The position numbers were made by a program, and so were the translations under genes. The notes below the pieces were generated by a model. It was not told the DNA's origin. It ran no database searches and saw nothing but the letters and a program-made list of their open reading frames with translations. 64,000 nt of DNA from Hyperoplus lanceolatus (taxonomy: Eukaryota > Chordata > Actinopteri > Uranoscopiformes > Ammodytidae): NCBI GenBank assembly GCA_026929865.2, contig CM049408.1, positions 26,509,001 through 26,573,000 of the forward strand, given 5' to 3'. Numbering within the stretch: the first letter of the stretch is position 1; each line of letters starts with the position of its first letter. Positions 9,742 to 21,665 of the stretch are shown piece by piece.

Positions 9742-10374
9742 TTAAAGAGGACCTATTATGCTACTTTTCTGGTCTTAATTTCTTGTTTTACACTGCTATA
9801 GAGCAACCTGACATGAATCACATCACAAAAAACTATGTAGATTTTCGGGAAGCTCTTTCTCTTATTTTGGCGATCCAGCACATCCTGTCAACACTTGAGT
9901 GTGTGTCATAGATAGTATAATATAGTGTGCTTCGGCTCCCTCCGCCTGTGCTTCGGCCATCTCCGCTCCCCTCCCCCCCCTCCTGCAAACCCCACTCCGT
10001 TGTGATTGGTTACCTTCCTTCCGGAACACTTTCAGTGGCGGGAAGCGCGAGCATGGACCTATAAGGGCGCGAGGCAGACGCGAACAGGGAAGTGACAGCA
10101 TTACCATACATGGAAACATCCGCGTGGAGACGTCACAAAGTTTTATGCGACGTCACAAATTATGAAAGGGTAGACCGCTTTGAAGACGTGACTTCTCGAC
10201 TGGCTAGAATAGTGTTTAGTGCTCTGCACAGACACCCCAGACGGTCAGCAGGGAATATGTCGAAATGCATGTAAGTCATTATTTGATAATTTAGTATGGT
10301 TAAGCATGACTATGAATCATCATAACAACGTTTATAGGTCATAAAAGTCAAAAAGCCTCATAGGTCCTCTTTAA
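9742..10374. mobile_element. MITE-E, 633 bp, with promoter-like interior
   Basis: The ends TTAAAGAGGACCTATTATGC and TCATAGGTCCTCTTTAA form a 15-bp inverted repeat; the outer TTAA on both sides may be a target duplication. The interior is non-coding but unusually rich in motifs: ATTGG (inverted CCAAT) at 10005-10009, CTTCCGG near 10018-10024, GGCGGGAA (E2F-type) at 10037-10044, TATAAG at 10060-10065, and two GACGTCAC (CRE-type) sites at 10129-10136 and 10149-10156. The terminal sequence resembles a repeat I recall as common in teleosts. The superfamily is not assigned. Confidence 0.8.
10005..10156 (+). promoter_or_regulatory. Candidate promoter inside MITE-E
   Basis: An inverted CCAAT box, an ETS-type site, an E2F-type site and TATAAG follow in order within about 60 bases, and two CRE-type sites 20 bases apart follow downstream. 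The order and spacing resemble a small vertebrate promoter. Transcription is not shown by the sequence; motif clustering in a GC-rich element can occur by chance. Confidence 0.35.
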
Positions 10375-11283
10375 CATACCCTGATCGTCAAACATTGCTT
10401 AGTACAGCTTTAAGTCTACGTAGATATACAAAAAATAAATAAAAAAAAGTGCAAAGCAAAATAAATGTGTAGTATGTCTGTGTGGTTGAAGGAGCGGTCA
10501 GCGGTGTGTAGAAACAGCACTGCTTGAAGTCATTTAGCTTTACTGCCTCCACGGTTGGTGCAGCGTTTCTCTGTGACTGATCCATCGCAAAGGCTCTAAA
10601 TGCAGCATACACATCACCCTCCCCGCGGTGAGCACTGAGAGGCCGGCTGGGGTGGGGATAGCTTTGTGATGCCGGTGATCATTTTTTGTGTGTGTGTGTG
10701 TGTGTGTGTACTCCTGTGTCTTGCTCACTCTCTTGCTTAGTGTATATATATATGTCTTATGTAAATACACGCATATATGCAGCTTCATAATACTTACTAG
10801 TAGTAAGCACTTAAATGAACTACACTTAACATAATCAATCTTGGCACTATTATGAAGGTTATCACTTAAGGATGGGTTCATATGTTGTTAATTGTTACAT
10901 TTGATGTACATTTTATTGTAAAAGCATGCTGACAATGCTATTTTAAGACCTCAACATAGTATTTTTTAATTTATAACAGGAAAAAAAGGCAATATCTAAA
11001 TTTGTTCTGTAAAAACGTTGAACTTTAATGTTGTCAAAATTCAACTTCAAATGTTGACTAATTCATATTATTTATTCAAAATCTTTAATAATTGTATTAC
11101 AAAAATGTATTGCTTTAATGTAAGTAATGAACTGTTTCAGGATGAGACACCTGCAGTGTCTAGCCATAAGAATGAAAATGACTGGAATGATTCAGACTTG
11201 CCGGCCTGGTCCATCGGGCTTCCACTCACCACAGCATGAAAACACAGGGCGCAGCAGCACAGTGAGAAATGTTATCGTTTCAT

Positions 11284-11284
<1 letters not shown>
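10375..11284. other. Spacer with a short (GT)n at 10687-10709
   Basis: Nothing else recognised. Minus-strand open frames at 10388-10881 include the microsatellite and have no protein features. Confidence 0.4.

Positions 11285-11349
<65 letters not shown>
11285..11349. repeat. (GT)n microsatellite
   Basis: Pure run of about 65 bp. Confidence 0.97.
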
Positions 11350-11354
<5 letters not shown>

Positions 11355-11701
11355 AGGGCAAGCAAGCAGTGAAATCGGCCTCACACAGAGCCAGGCACAA
11401 TCAGGCTACTAGAGTTACACCCTGGAGGAATTAGCACATAATGTTCTCAAATTATAATTCATAATCTGCTTTTAAAAACTTGTTAGTGCCACGGTTCACT
11501 GCTTTAAGAGAAAGCTGCTCTGTGGAAGTCATGGGGCGGTATTAAAGAGTGTATTATGACTGTATTGTGATGGCATATAACCTACTTCCAGATTTTTTTT
11601 AAACAATTCTTAACAATTTTGAATATTTGAAGTCCATTTGAATCATTTATTCAAGATTCATTACACAAAGTGAAATGAGTATTTTTTTCTTTTGCTTACA
11701 G

Positions 11702-11806
11702 CTCATGGAACAAATAAATCAAGCATCTCAGAATATAAGAATATTACATAAAACCAATATAAAAGAAAAAAGATTGATAATACAGAAATTTCAACCTTCT
11801 GAAAAA
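11702..11806 (+). CDS. Candidate orphan coding exon, 35 codons
   Basis: A strong acceptor (a T/C-rich tract ending TTTTTTTCTTTTGCTTACAG) precedes 105 bases, followed by AAAA/GTATGT, a good donor. Exactly one frame is open (35 codons, phase 0 to 0); the other two have early stops. The peptide starts LMEQINQASQNIRILHKTN and is rich in Lys, Gln, Ile and Asn, so it looks helical or coiled-coil. I do not recognise the family. No second exon with equal support was found on this strand. It could be one exon of a long-intron gene, a pseudogene fragment, or chance. AT-rich composition makes a 35-codon open frame less trivial than in GC-rich DNA. Confidence 0.3.
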
Positions 11807-12564
11807 GTATGTTCATTGTACATTCATTTTGCTTTATGTGTAATGAATCTAGATTCTATCAAAGTTACACCTTTTTGAATTAAATTACAAAATTTTTCAC
11901 CTTTTCATTGATATCAACAATGTTTTAGATGCACCTGCACATCCTTTTGTGTTGGTTATCTGCCCTCAAAAAACATCTATCTGAATTCCCAGTACATTCA
12001 CCTATAAAGTAGACACTACTTGGGGCTCAATTACATTAGAATTGTTGATGACAAAAAAATCTGGCATAATTGGGGTCATGTCTGAATTTGTTTTCTTTTG
12101 AAATACATGACCGTCGTAAATGAGGGCACCCTTCCACACCACCACCAGCAGTGACTGTGGCTCTCATACAGTCTTTACTTCTAGTGCAATTTTTACATTT
12201 CAATTATAATATATAATGCATTTTAATTTGAAGCAGTAATCAGGCTCTGAATAATGAATGGGGTTAACTATCACTCAGTATGTTACCTGTGCACGGAGCT
12301 GTATTGTGTGTCCTGTTGATGGTGTTATTGTGTGTGATTACAGCTACAATTTCACTAGGACTGCGGAAAATAATGAAATCGTGTATTAATGTCTGTCAGC
12401 TCCATATTCGCGGTGACAACAACACATACAGTTTTGTTGGTAAACTTGTGTCTTAGACAATGAACATCAGTCAGGAATGAGCTGATGAAGCAGTTGATTT
12501 TGGCAACGTTTGAGTATTTTGCTTAGCGGTTTCTTAATGTATGATACTCAAAGTATCTATGCGG
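11807..12564. other. Unique AT-rich DNA; possible conserved non-coding element at 12235-12500
   Basis: The right half is free of simple repeats and carries clustered homeodomain-like cores (AATGAATG, GATTACAG, AATAATGAAAT, ATTAATG). This is only a compositional impression. Confidence 0.25.
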
Positions 12565-12920
12565 AGCTTAGAGTTTTTGTTGAGTCTAGCGCCCCCTTTG
12601 GACAAAAGTAGTAGTGGTTTTACGACAGCAATGCCTGTTGTCCTAAAGACCTTTGCTAGCTAGTGCTGGTGGCGCATGCATTTGTTTAGGAGGTGAGTGA
12701 AAGGGAGACGGCAGGATGCATGGTGATGAGGTAATTTATTTAAATGATGTCAGAAACAAAGGCTTTTCCAGTCTGTCGGGCTAATAGCAAATCATTTGGT
12801 ATGAGTTTGCGGGGGATTCAGGCCCAAGCAAAGGCATTAATAAAACGTTTTAAAATAATAACTATATAAAAATAGCTGATTTTCGCTGGTGTTCTCGTTT
12901 GCTGTTGCAGGGTCATTTAT
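12565..12920 (-). mobile_element. MITE-B copy, reverse, decayed and rearranged
   Basis: It shares GCGCCCCCTTTGGACAAAAG and AAAATAGCTGATTTTCGCTG with the reversed family consensus. Extra sequence at about 12660-12830 is absent from other copies, so it is either a nested insertion or a fusion of two fragments. The terminal repeat near 12920 is lost. Confidence 0.55.
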
Positions 12921-13697
12921 TATCATCGTAGTAACAAATTCAGTTTTGACTATTAGGAAAAAGTTGGGCACTGACAGAGTCCTATTAAACAGTCTGGACT
13001 TTGTGACTTTCTTGTTGAAAATTGTCTAAAAACTTTATGACAGAGACGCCAAAAACAAAATAAAAAACTGAATGTTTTAGCACAGCAGCAGCCGACAGCA
13101 CTGACATCACACTGACAGTTAAGCTATTAGTTTTTGTTCCGTCCACATGATTTGGGGCCGATGCACGGTAAGTCGGCCACTTTTCCACCACTATAAGTCA
13201 CATCCTAATGGTCTGTGGTGTGGATGACAGATCACAAAACATGTTTAAAACTTCAAGTGTTGACAAGGAACAACTCACTTGAAAAGTGCCTTATTAAGCG
13301 AGGATGAATGGCCCTCTTTTAGAGCTTGAGTAAATGTTTAATGATATTTCTGATTGTGCTTGTGTGTGTGTCCTCGGACTGACAAAAAGCCAGTGACAGA
13401 TGGAATCTACAGTGGCAGGCAAGGGGGACGCCAAACTGATGTTGGAATGAATTGCAATAACAACCGACCATAATTTATTGATTGCTTTATTTATTTATGT
13501 ATTCATTCTTTATTATTCAGGAATGATCTGACTTCAGTGAGTGAGTTATCGCTCTTAAAGCAACAGCCGAGCGTATGGTTATGTGTGTTTTTACATCCCC
13601 TCATTAATAAATGATCTCAACCCCCGCGCTTGAGTATTGCCTATTATACACTTCACTTTCGTCTCCGTGGTGATATTCTAAGCACATCCCCACATGG

Positions 13698-13732
<35 letters not shown>

Positions 13733-14408
13733 TATGGTTCTTCAATGACCCCCTCTCCTACAGAAAAAACACAAAATATATTTTTTTTTTTGGATTTTAT
13801 GGAAGAGCAAACCACAGGAAAAAATATCACAATTCAAATATATATATGTGATGCAACAGGCCAGGGCAGGGACACTGAGGGGGGATAGAATAAAATGCAT
13901 TTAAAAAGTGGTTTCAGAGGTAGTTCCATGTTGTTATTAACCGGCAGGGACAAACCGTGCCGTCCTCTCGAGCCTGTATTGCCGTATTCTCTGAGCAGTT
14001 TCGGCTGCCGCATAATTGAATTTGAAAAGCAGGAGTATTTATTCTACTGCAAGGGACATAAAACATCAAAAAAAAAATCCAAATATGTTGTTGTTTCTTT
14101 TTTTTGGTTGGGACCAAATCACTAAGCAAAATGTAACCCTGAGATTCCAGGCTGTGCTGACCGCCCAAGCATGACGACCGAGGGCCTCGACTGTCTCTCT
14201 CAATCCCAGACAAACCGTTCTGATTTATTGTCATCAACTGTATACGCAGATTCAAAGACTCTGGGTGTTTATACTCTCTTAACCCCGCAGAGTTTGGAGG
14301 TGAACGGGAGGCCGGCGTCAGTATTGTTTGCGTCTCTTGACTTTGAATAACAGTCGAGAATAACTCACTGCTTGCGTCTTCTTAGAAGTTATGGTCATTT
14401 ATTAAAAA
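12921..14408. other. Spacer with short GA repeat; otherwise unassigned
   Basis: It contains (AG)n at 13700-13728 and two AT-rich stretches (13250-13620) without simple repeats. Open frames at 13630-14255 on both strands cross the GA run or poly-T and have no recognisable features. Confidence 0.4.
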
Positions 14409-14812
14409 TGGCTATAAGGAACTTTTTAAATATTTTTTATAAAAATGTTTAAAATTTTCTCTCTGTTGATCATAAATGACCTGTAACAGCTAATGACATC
14501 AGCAGTGAAAAGAACACTATTTTTATATGGTTATTATGAATGCTTTTGCAAGAACTTAGACAAAATGATTTACGGAAGGCAGAGTGGAACATCCAGAAAG
14601 ATATGAAATATGATATGAATTTAAAGTTTAATCTGCTTCACCATGGTCATATATTACCATTATTAATCTGACATAGTCACATATAAATACATTAGCTCCT
14701 GGCCATACATCCTGCCGTCTCTCTTTCACTTGCTTCCTAAAGAAATTCACACGCTTTCCAAAGGGGGCCGCTAGAATCAACCAAAAACTGAAAGCTCCTG
14801 ATGGCTACTTCA
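14409..14812 (+). mobile_element. MITE-B copy with extra internal sequence
   Basis: It begins near GGAACTTTTTAAATA and shares TGATCATAAATGACCTGTAA and GTGAAAAGAACAC with the 38778 copy. It ends with TCCAAAGGGGGCCGCTAG and AAACTGAAAGCTCCTG. About 180 bases at 14570-14755 are not in other copies. Confidence 0.6.
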
Positions 14813-15647
14813 ACCTACTTTATATATCTGAAATGGTAGAAAAAAAGAGAGAGCATAGGGGGAGGATGAGATCAGTCAGACCAATTTCTAAACTCTCTGA
14901 ACTCATTTTGATTGAAGTATTTTGATTGGACGGGGGGCCGCTTCTCCTCTGCAGCGGCTCGGGTCGTTGTGTGTGTTTTGATTTAATATCTGAAGGTAAT
15001 CCATGAAACTGGGATCCTTTTGAACTCTTCCCATGGTGCGTGAAAGGCTCGCATCCTTGTGGATTACTGTGTGTGCACAGAAAGACAGACAGGAAGGGAG
15101 GGAGTGGGAGGGAGGGCTACTAAATTAATAAAAGCATGCAGCTTCTTTAAGTGGACGGCCATCTAATTAAACTACTTCCTCAGCGTGGTATGTTTTCCAT
15201 GAATTGTGTATTTAACTCGGTAAAAAATGTAGGAGTTCCTAAAGGTCAAACAGACACATTTTGTCAGTGTATATTTCAGAACAGTTTTTTTTTTCTTAGA
15301 TTCAAGATGGGAAAATTCTAAGAAAAATAACCAAATGTATTCATGGTGTAATTAGACTATTCTTCATTCTCCCAGAGAAAAGACCCCGAGACACATGTGG
15401 GGACCTCGGTGTGAGAGCCGCAGAGCGCTGTAGAAAACTCCTCCTCGCCCCCAAATGCAATGCATGTGATTAAAAATGTCTGAGCCAGATGGTCATGCAT
15501 TTTTTACACTTTCTGCTGGCAAAGATTAGTTTTTTCACTAGATATATCAGCATGGGGAAAACAAACACAGCCTCAGAGTTAAGATACGAACAGTGTGAAA
15601 CATTATCTACTGTATGTATGTTTTGTTTTTAAATATTTTTTGAAGTT
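14813..15647. other. Spacer; repeat-poor, possible conserved non-coding DNA
   Basis: Around 15120-15240 is TTAATAAAAGCATGCAGC and CATCTAATTAAACTAC, a repeat-free stretch with homeodomain-type cores. Nothing coding was recognised. Confidence 0.25.
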
Positions 15648-15874
15648 TATGGTGCTCCCAGGAACTTTCAGTTTGTGTTAATTCTTGCACCCCCTTTGGA
15701 CAGAAGCGGCAGTGTTTTTACTACGCCACCTGTTGTTCCTGGGTGAGCGTACTATTGACAAAGGCATTAAGAAAAACTATATAAAAATAGCTTTCTTTGC
15801 ACTGATGTTCTCGTTTACTGTTACAACATTTGACTGTTTCAGAAATATTTAAAAGTTCCTCGTAGCTGCTTTAA
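15648..15874 (-). mobile_element. MITE-B copy, reverse orientation
   Basis: It starts GGTGCTCCCAGGAACTTTCA and ends AAGTTCCTCGTAGCTGCTTTAA, the reversed family ends. The interior CACCCCCTTTGGACAG and CTGGGTGAGCGTAC match. Near full length, about 227 bp. Confidence 0.75.
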
Positions 15875-15997
15875 TTTTAATTTGATATCGTATAGGCCTA
15901 TATGAGGCTGACGTGATACCTATTCCTGTTGGCTGACACTTTAGCATGCACAAATGTGAAGCACATTGTTATAATGGGTTAAAGGTTATTTTCTTCA

Positions 15998-16090
15998 TTG
16001 AAAAAACACTACCGCTTTTGTCCAAAGGTGCCGCTAGAATCAACAAAGACTTAAATATCCTTGTAGCCTCTATAAACACTTTAAAAGTTG
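15998..16090 (+). mobile_element. MITE-B 3' fragment
   Basis: It shares ACTACCGCTTTTGTCCAAAG and GCCGCTAGAATCAACAAAG with family members. The left part is missing. Confidence 0.55.
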
Positions 16091-17607
16091 AGCCATTATA
16101 GCCACACCACCTTACTATCCAGACAAGTATAGACAGTTGTGTATATTTTTTTTCATTTGTTTTTTACGATAGATCAATAATTTTTTATTTTTTTTTTTGC
16201 AACAATGAACTGAGCACAATTTTTTCTCTCTCTCTTTTCTCTCTGTTACTTTGACACATCTCACACCCCTAATCTCCAGAGGTGAGTCTTACCGTCTCAA
16301 CACCAGCTGTGTCATCATGAGACAAAGCAGCGACAGACACTTTCATTGGTGTCTCGTGGGTGCTGCGGATACGAGGAGTAGACACAGTGTGAAGTGGCAG
16401 CAGCTGGATGAGAGAGAGAGAGAGAGAGAAAGGGGATCAGTGAATTGGCAACACTTAAAAGTTGAGCTTGGTTCACAGCTATGCAAAAAAGCAGAAGCCG
16501 TGCATTGTAATGATGGACAGGCTGAAGTCTTAGGCTCTTCAAAATGCTCTTGACTTTAAAATCTGTGAACATTTTTAAGAAAAAAAAAAATTATCAAGGC
16601 AGATTTTTCGTCTGATTTGATCTACACCGAGCATGTTTGGAGTAACAACAATGAGACTTTAGTGAGCTTGCGTAAGCAGCTATCTTGTTCACTATTGATT
16701 TAACATTTTTGCCAGCGTGAAGCCGTATTGATGTTTTCTGTCATTAGCACAGATGATATGATGATGCATGATCACTGTGGAAGTTGATGACATCATCTCG
16801 TCATATTAAATGAGTGCAATCTTTCTTTAGGGAGATGCATAAAGTCAATTCATACAAATGTGTCGAGCAGAGTTAATGCAATGATGCCTGAATTATGCCA
16901 TTTAAATAATAAAGCATTTTGAACAAACCTTTTTATATTGAGGTTAGAAGGTCTTGTGTCCTTCAAAATGTACTTGACAAAACACATCACTCGTATGAAT
17001 GTATCTTTCTTCCAGACATGGTTGTATCTGCATTTTCAATTGTAAAGAAGAATGTATTCTCTATGTTATAGCTAACCAATTGACTATGTAAGAATGGGTA
17101 GTTTCCACCTAGCAAAGTGTAAAGTGTAATTTATTTTAACGCCAGGGGACCCATGGCACAGAGGTGAGCCCTGATTCAGGTATAGACCCCCCACCACCAT
17201 GCACACGCACACAAACACACACACTCTCTCAACAGGAGCTGATGGATCACGGTTGAAGTAACAAATCACATTTTCTTTCATCAGTAAATGAGTTAATTTC
17301 TCCACCTGACTGCCCTCTCCAACCTTCAGGAAATCAGCTTTTGCCTCGGAAAATTCCCCCCGTCCCCTTACCGGAATGGTGAGAGAATGTAATTAGTTAT
17401 CACCAAAAAGAGACTGATTAACACAGGCCTTCAACCAAGAGACTTTTGGTCCCTGACAGATTAAATGACGACCACCTATATACAATTTGCCCACAGTCAA
17501 AATGGAAAGCACTTTCAATTAACCTGTACCTGTATATGGGGGAGAAGAGAATATAGTTTAACATTGTGCTGCTGTGGTGTGATGAATGGCTGTGTTTCAT
17601 TTGGCAG
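16091..17607. other. Spacer with short GA repeat (16410-16430); unassigned
   Basis: Mostly AT-rich. No repeat copies or well-supported exons were seen. Open frames at 16251-16572 cross the GA run. Confidence 0.4.
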
Positions 17608-17640
17608 GATTACGCTCCAGCTCAGGAGAGGCTTTATTCG

Positions 17641-18286
17641 GTAAGCCCCGTTTCTCCAGGTTGTCAAAGCAACTTATTACCTGCTTGTGTTGTAAATTCC
17701 AAGAACACAGTACGACTAAAGCCTATAGTTCACACTATTCTACAGATTATTTCCACTCACCGGCAGGTTTCGGAACATTGCCGACTCTAAAGCTTTCAGA
17801 TTATTGGCAAATTGGTTCTCGTGAGTATTGATTGCAAAAGACGAGATCCGAACACATTTTATTAGTTTGATGGATATCTAGCATGCTAAATATCTGGACC
17901 TGTCCGTGAGTTCAATTCATGTATGAAAAAGGGTTGCGACTGGCAATGAGAGCAGCCAATAAGAACGAGGGACACGCAATGAGGGGACACACGATTATAC
18001 ACTATCATAGTCTCTGTGATAATTCATTGGAATTCATTCACACACATACTTTTCAGTATTTTTTTAACAAAAACAAAGCAGAAAGGTTTTTTATTATTAA
18101 TTAAACCTCCAACTCTCTCTGAGGAACAGATGACACACACACACTCACACACTCACACTACTTATTTCTTGCAGACATCCATTGGACCATCTCTGACTCG
18201 TGTGTTGTGTGATTTACTTTGTGACGTGTTGCCTTTTTCTAATACAAAGCATAGTTTGGAGACTAGACAGAATTTTTGGAGATGTG
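17641..18286. other. Spacer, nothing recognised
   Basis: No repeats of the families seen elsewhere. A 33-base splice-bounded segment directly before it is discussed under findings. Confidence 0.35.
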
Positions 18287-18402
18287 GGGGTGCCCTTAGC
18301 TCAGTTGGTAGGGCGCCCCCTCCCCCCGGGGCCCAGCAGCAGACCCGGGTTCGATTCCCGCCCGCGGTCGTTCTCAGCATGTCACTCCCCTCTCTGCCCA
18401 AG
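18287..18402 (+). mobile_element. tRNA-derived SINE (SINE-1) with intact A and B boxes
   Basis: The head carries TAGCTCAGTTGG (18297-18308, perfect A box) and GGTTCGATTCC (18348-18358, perfect B box). The tRNA-unrelated part reads CGTTCTCAGCATGTCACTCC, then CCCTCTCTGCCC. Two more copies share this body (34187 and 48319). It is not a functional tRNA: the acceptor arms do not pair and the anticodon arm is replaced by a C/G-rich stretch. Confidence 0.75.
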
Positions 18403-18404
18403 AG

Positions 18405-18613
18405 GGGGTTATAGCGCAGAGTCAGCAATAGTGCAGCGCCCCTGGAGCAGTTTGGGGTTAAGTGTCTTGCGCAAGGATACAATGGTGGGTACCGTACATA
18501 CAATATCCTCCACCACTAGTTCTACTTCTAACGCCCTCCTTTTCGGTGCCGGAGATCGAAGCAGCGACCTCACGGTTACCGTTCGGCCCCTCTTTTCTCC
18601 AGGCCATTCTACC
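18405..18613 (-). mobile_element. tRNA-derived SINE (SINE-2), reverse, abutting SINE-1
   Basis: On the minus strand it reads GGGGCCGAACGGTAACCGTG, CTTCGATCTCCGGCACCG (worn B box), then GCAAGACACTTAACCCCAAA and CTGCTCCAGGGGCGCTGC. This matches the plus-strand copy at 50713 over its whole length. Confidence 0.7.
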
Positions 18614-18824
18614 CCCCCCCCCGCCCCCCAAAGTAGTGTAGGGTGAACTGTACAGCGATCCTATGATGTGTACTGTATGCCTGGCTTGAAGGAAGTCCAC
18701 CAGCCCTGCGAGATGCTTAGCTGTTTTGACTGTGATCACTCACCACAGAGACATTTATTGCAACTAATTAAATATTTTCCGCAACATCACCTTGCTTCCC
18801 GCGGGCCTTTACTGCAGCCCCTTC

Positions 18825-18860
<36 letters not shown>

Positions 18861-19816
18861 CAGTCTTGACCCTGGGTTGTGTTTGCTGCGGGTGTGCTAA
18901 TGCAGAGCCTGCTGTTGCGAACACTTCCTGAGGGATATGTGTTGAAACCGAGTCAATATTTATGAGTATTGCTGCTGTGGGCTCTTCCCTAATGGCATAT
19001 GGCTGTGTGGAGGTGTCCGTGCAGAGTGGTGAAGGCAGGATGCCGAAGGCTAGCTACCATGAGAGAGAGAGAGAGAGATACTTAAGAGGAAGTGTGTGGG
19101 TGTGTGTGTGTGTGTTTGTACTTGAGAGTGAGAGGGCAGGAAATAAGAGCTTGACCTGGCCTTTGTAATGTTGATGGTTATAATCTCGTGCCCTGGCCCC
19201 AGGATCAGAAATCTATTGAGTGTAGAGAATGACTGTGTTTAACTAACAGGGTGTGTGCAGTAAGGTGTATGCAGGACTTGTCTTCCAGTTGCATACTGTA
19301 ATATTAAAACAGTGTCTTGCGGATCTTGTGGGGAAGCAACTTTGAATGCAGAGTTTTGTAGACTACCAATGTCTTCACACTGGAAGAAGTTGAACTATGA
19401 GCAAAGCTACTCTAAGGAGAAATCTAGTTTGGTTAGGGAAGAAATGGTAAAATTCAAAATAATTACTTTCATTTTATGGTCCGAAAATGTTTGTAGTTTT
19501 CAGTAGTTAACTACACAAATGAATGGCAAAAGAGTATTATAACTATTTGTATAGTGGAAATATGAAAGCAGTTGAACTAAGAGCAAGCTACTGAAACATG
19601 TAGTTACACTGCTGGTTGATTACATAAAGTTCACTTCTGTCCAACTTCATGTATATTGCATATACATAAGAAAAAATCCAAATTAAGTATTCTTAGAAAT
19701 GCAAACGTTCATGCATACGGAAATCACCTGTCACCCGGGTTTTCTTTCCCTTTTCCTCTTCAGTCCCTAATGAGATCCAAGCTATTTCCACCAGCTGGTG
19801 ATCCCTCACCCGCTGC
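18614..19816. other. Spacer with GA repeats; unassigned
   Basis: Poly-C/G patch at 18611-18625, (GA)n at 18828-18858 and 19059-19078, short GT run near 19100. Nothing else recognised. Confidence 0.4.
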
Positions 19817-19848
<32 letters not shown>

Positions 19849-19904
19849 CAGGCACACACACACACACAACCGCACACACACACACACACAACCGCACACA
19901 CACA
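19817..19904. repeat. Impure (CA)n with AACCG interruptions
   Basis: Pure CA blocks are separated by GCAC, GGCAC and twice by AACCG, so the array itself shows internal duplication. Confidence 0.93.
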
Positions 19905-21369
19905 GGCTGTCAGCTGGGATTGTTGGATCTACAGGGCTGCAACTGATAACTAATCTTTATTCAATAATCTAACAATTATTATTTTCTAGAACTATCTAGA
20001 ACCTATGACCCTGTCTTATTGCTTGTTGTATCTGACCAACACTCTTAAAGCCAGAGATTTTCAGTCCACTATTTGGCAAGAAAATATTGGCGAACCTTCA
20101 TATTTGAGTAGCTGGAATAAGGGGACATGGGCTGGGCATTTTAGCTTATAAAATGTCAAACAAATAATCGATCCTTGAATGTATAGCCTTAGAATTTTTC
20201 TGTAGTTTCACTCATCGTTTCTGTGCTAGTTGGAACCCAGAAACAAGCAAGGATGTACTGTATTGTGTTGTTAAATGTATTGTTGTTTTTAATCATATAT
20301 GAACTCATGTTGACCATATTTTTTCAACTTTAAATCGTTGGCATCCAGTGAACATTTCTATAGTCAGATCCACACATGGCTGTCTGGGCTTTCATATCGG
20401 GGTTGCATGTTCTGCTTGAAGTCATGCATCATTAACGACTCGGTTTCTTCTGCTATTGTTTTGATTCAGATTCCTAGAAAACTCATTATTCTGTTTGTCA
20501 CAGCTGTTGTCTTTACGGATATCCTGTAAGTCCGCCCTCTGTCTGCCAGCTTCTCCTGCATTGCTCATTTATTAAGAGCTGTTGTCCTGTTTGTGTTGGT
20601 GCAAAAAGTCTGCTTCAATTAGGGGTGCATCTCGTTTTATTGCCCAATATCGATTTTTTTTTCCCTTTAGTATTCGATTGCAACCACAGTTTACTCACAA
20701 TATAGTGAAAGAAAAAAAAAACTTTGGTGGCTTTTTCCCTTGTCAAAGTGGCATTAAACAAAACTCATATGGAGATTATGGAAGTATAGTGCAAAGATGA
20801 TCGAAAGAAATGTAATTGAAATTCCTTGTGGCGTGACGGATTTGCTTGGCTGTCATCTCCTCCTTACTGTTGTGTTTTGTAACTATTCCTCAGTCCTGTC
20901 TGCAGTCTGCTCTCAGTTTGTGTGATTTTTTGCTTTTTATTGAATCCTTCCCCCCAAGTTATTGCTTGGAACTGCTTCACTAACTTAAGATTTTTTCAGA
21001 TATTTACATATTGTAGGGCAGGCCTATCTCAGCCAGGTTGTTTGTATGTCTTATGTGTGATTTATTTTGTGGGAACTTTGCAAATGACAACCTGATGCAT
21101 TTGATAGAATAGTAATATCCAGAAAGTAGCCAAATAAATATATATATATACAGCTCTGCTAGTTGCATTGTAACAACCTTCCCAATGAAAATGCTAACAC
21201 GCTAAGGGTTTACCACATTCCCCATTTTTGTGTGTGAGCATTTTTAACATTTAGCTATTTAGCATTAAACACAAAGTACAGCCGAGGGAATGTATGGGAA
21301 AACTTGGAATGTAGTTTTAGTATTGCATTTTTTTTTTTTTAAATCAAAGTATTGGACAAACTGAAACTA
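19905..21369. other. AT-rich spacer; fragment of a hAT-like end near 20620
   Basis: TTAGGGGTGCATCTCGTTTT at 20619-20638 resembles ends of dispersed fish transposons, but no partner end was found. Otherwise unassigned. Confidence 0.3.
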
Positions 21370-21665
21370 ACTGTCACCTGCTGATGGTGCAGATCCAAAA
21401 GTTTACGGGGATTAAATGTCGGCACCAAATATCATGGCAATCCATCAATAGTTGTGTAGTCGTTTCTCAAAATACAAAAAAAAGTACTTTTCAGTTGGCA
21501 GGCTGGCTGGGGTCAGGAGGATCACCAAAGACAATGGAGTGTCCTCATCAACTCTGGGCTCCATAAATGTCTGTGTACCATCCCGGGGCAATACATCCAA
21601 ATAGTTTCTGAGATGTTTTAGTTTGGACAGAAGTGGTGGACTGACCATCCCTAGAGCAGTGTGGG
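21370..21665 (+). repeat. Dispersed fish repeat, probable non-LTR element 3' end
   Basis: AAATATCATGGCAATCCATC, TAGTTTCTGAGATGTTTTAG and AAGTGGTGGACTGACCATCC follow in the order of a repeat I recall as very common in percomorph genomes. No reading frame of an element is visible. Confidence 0.45.

Noticed and set aside
18289-18370. Functional tRNA gene
   Set aside because: A and B boxes are perfect but no acceptor stem or anticodon arm can form, and a SINE body follows that is shared with two other loci.
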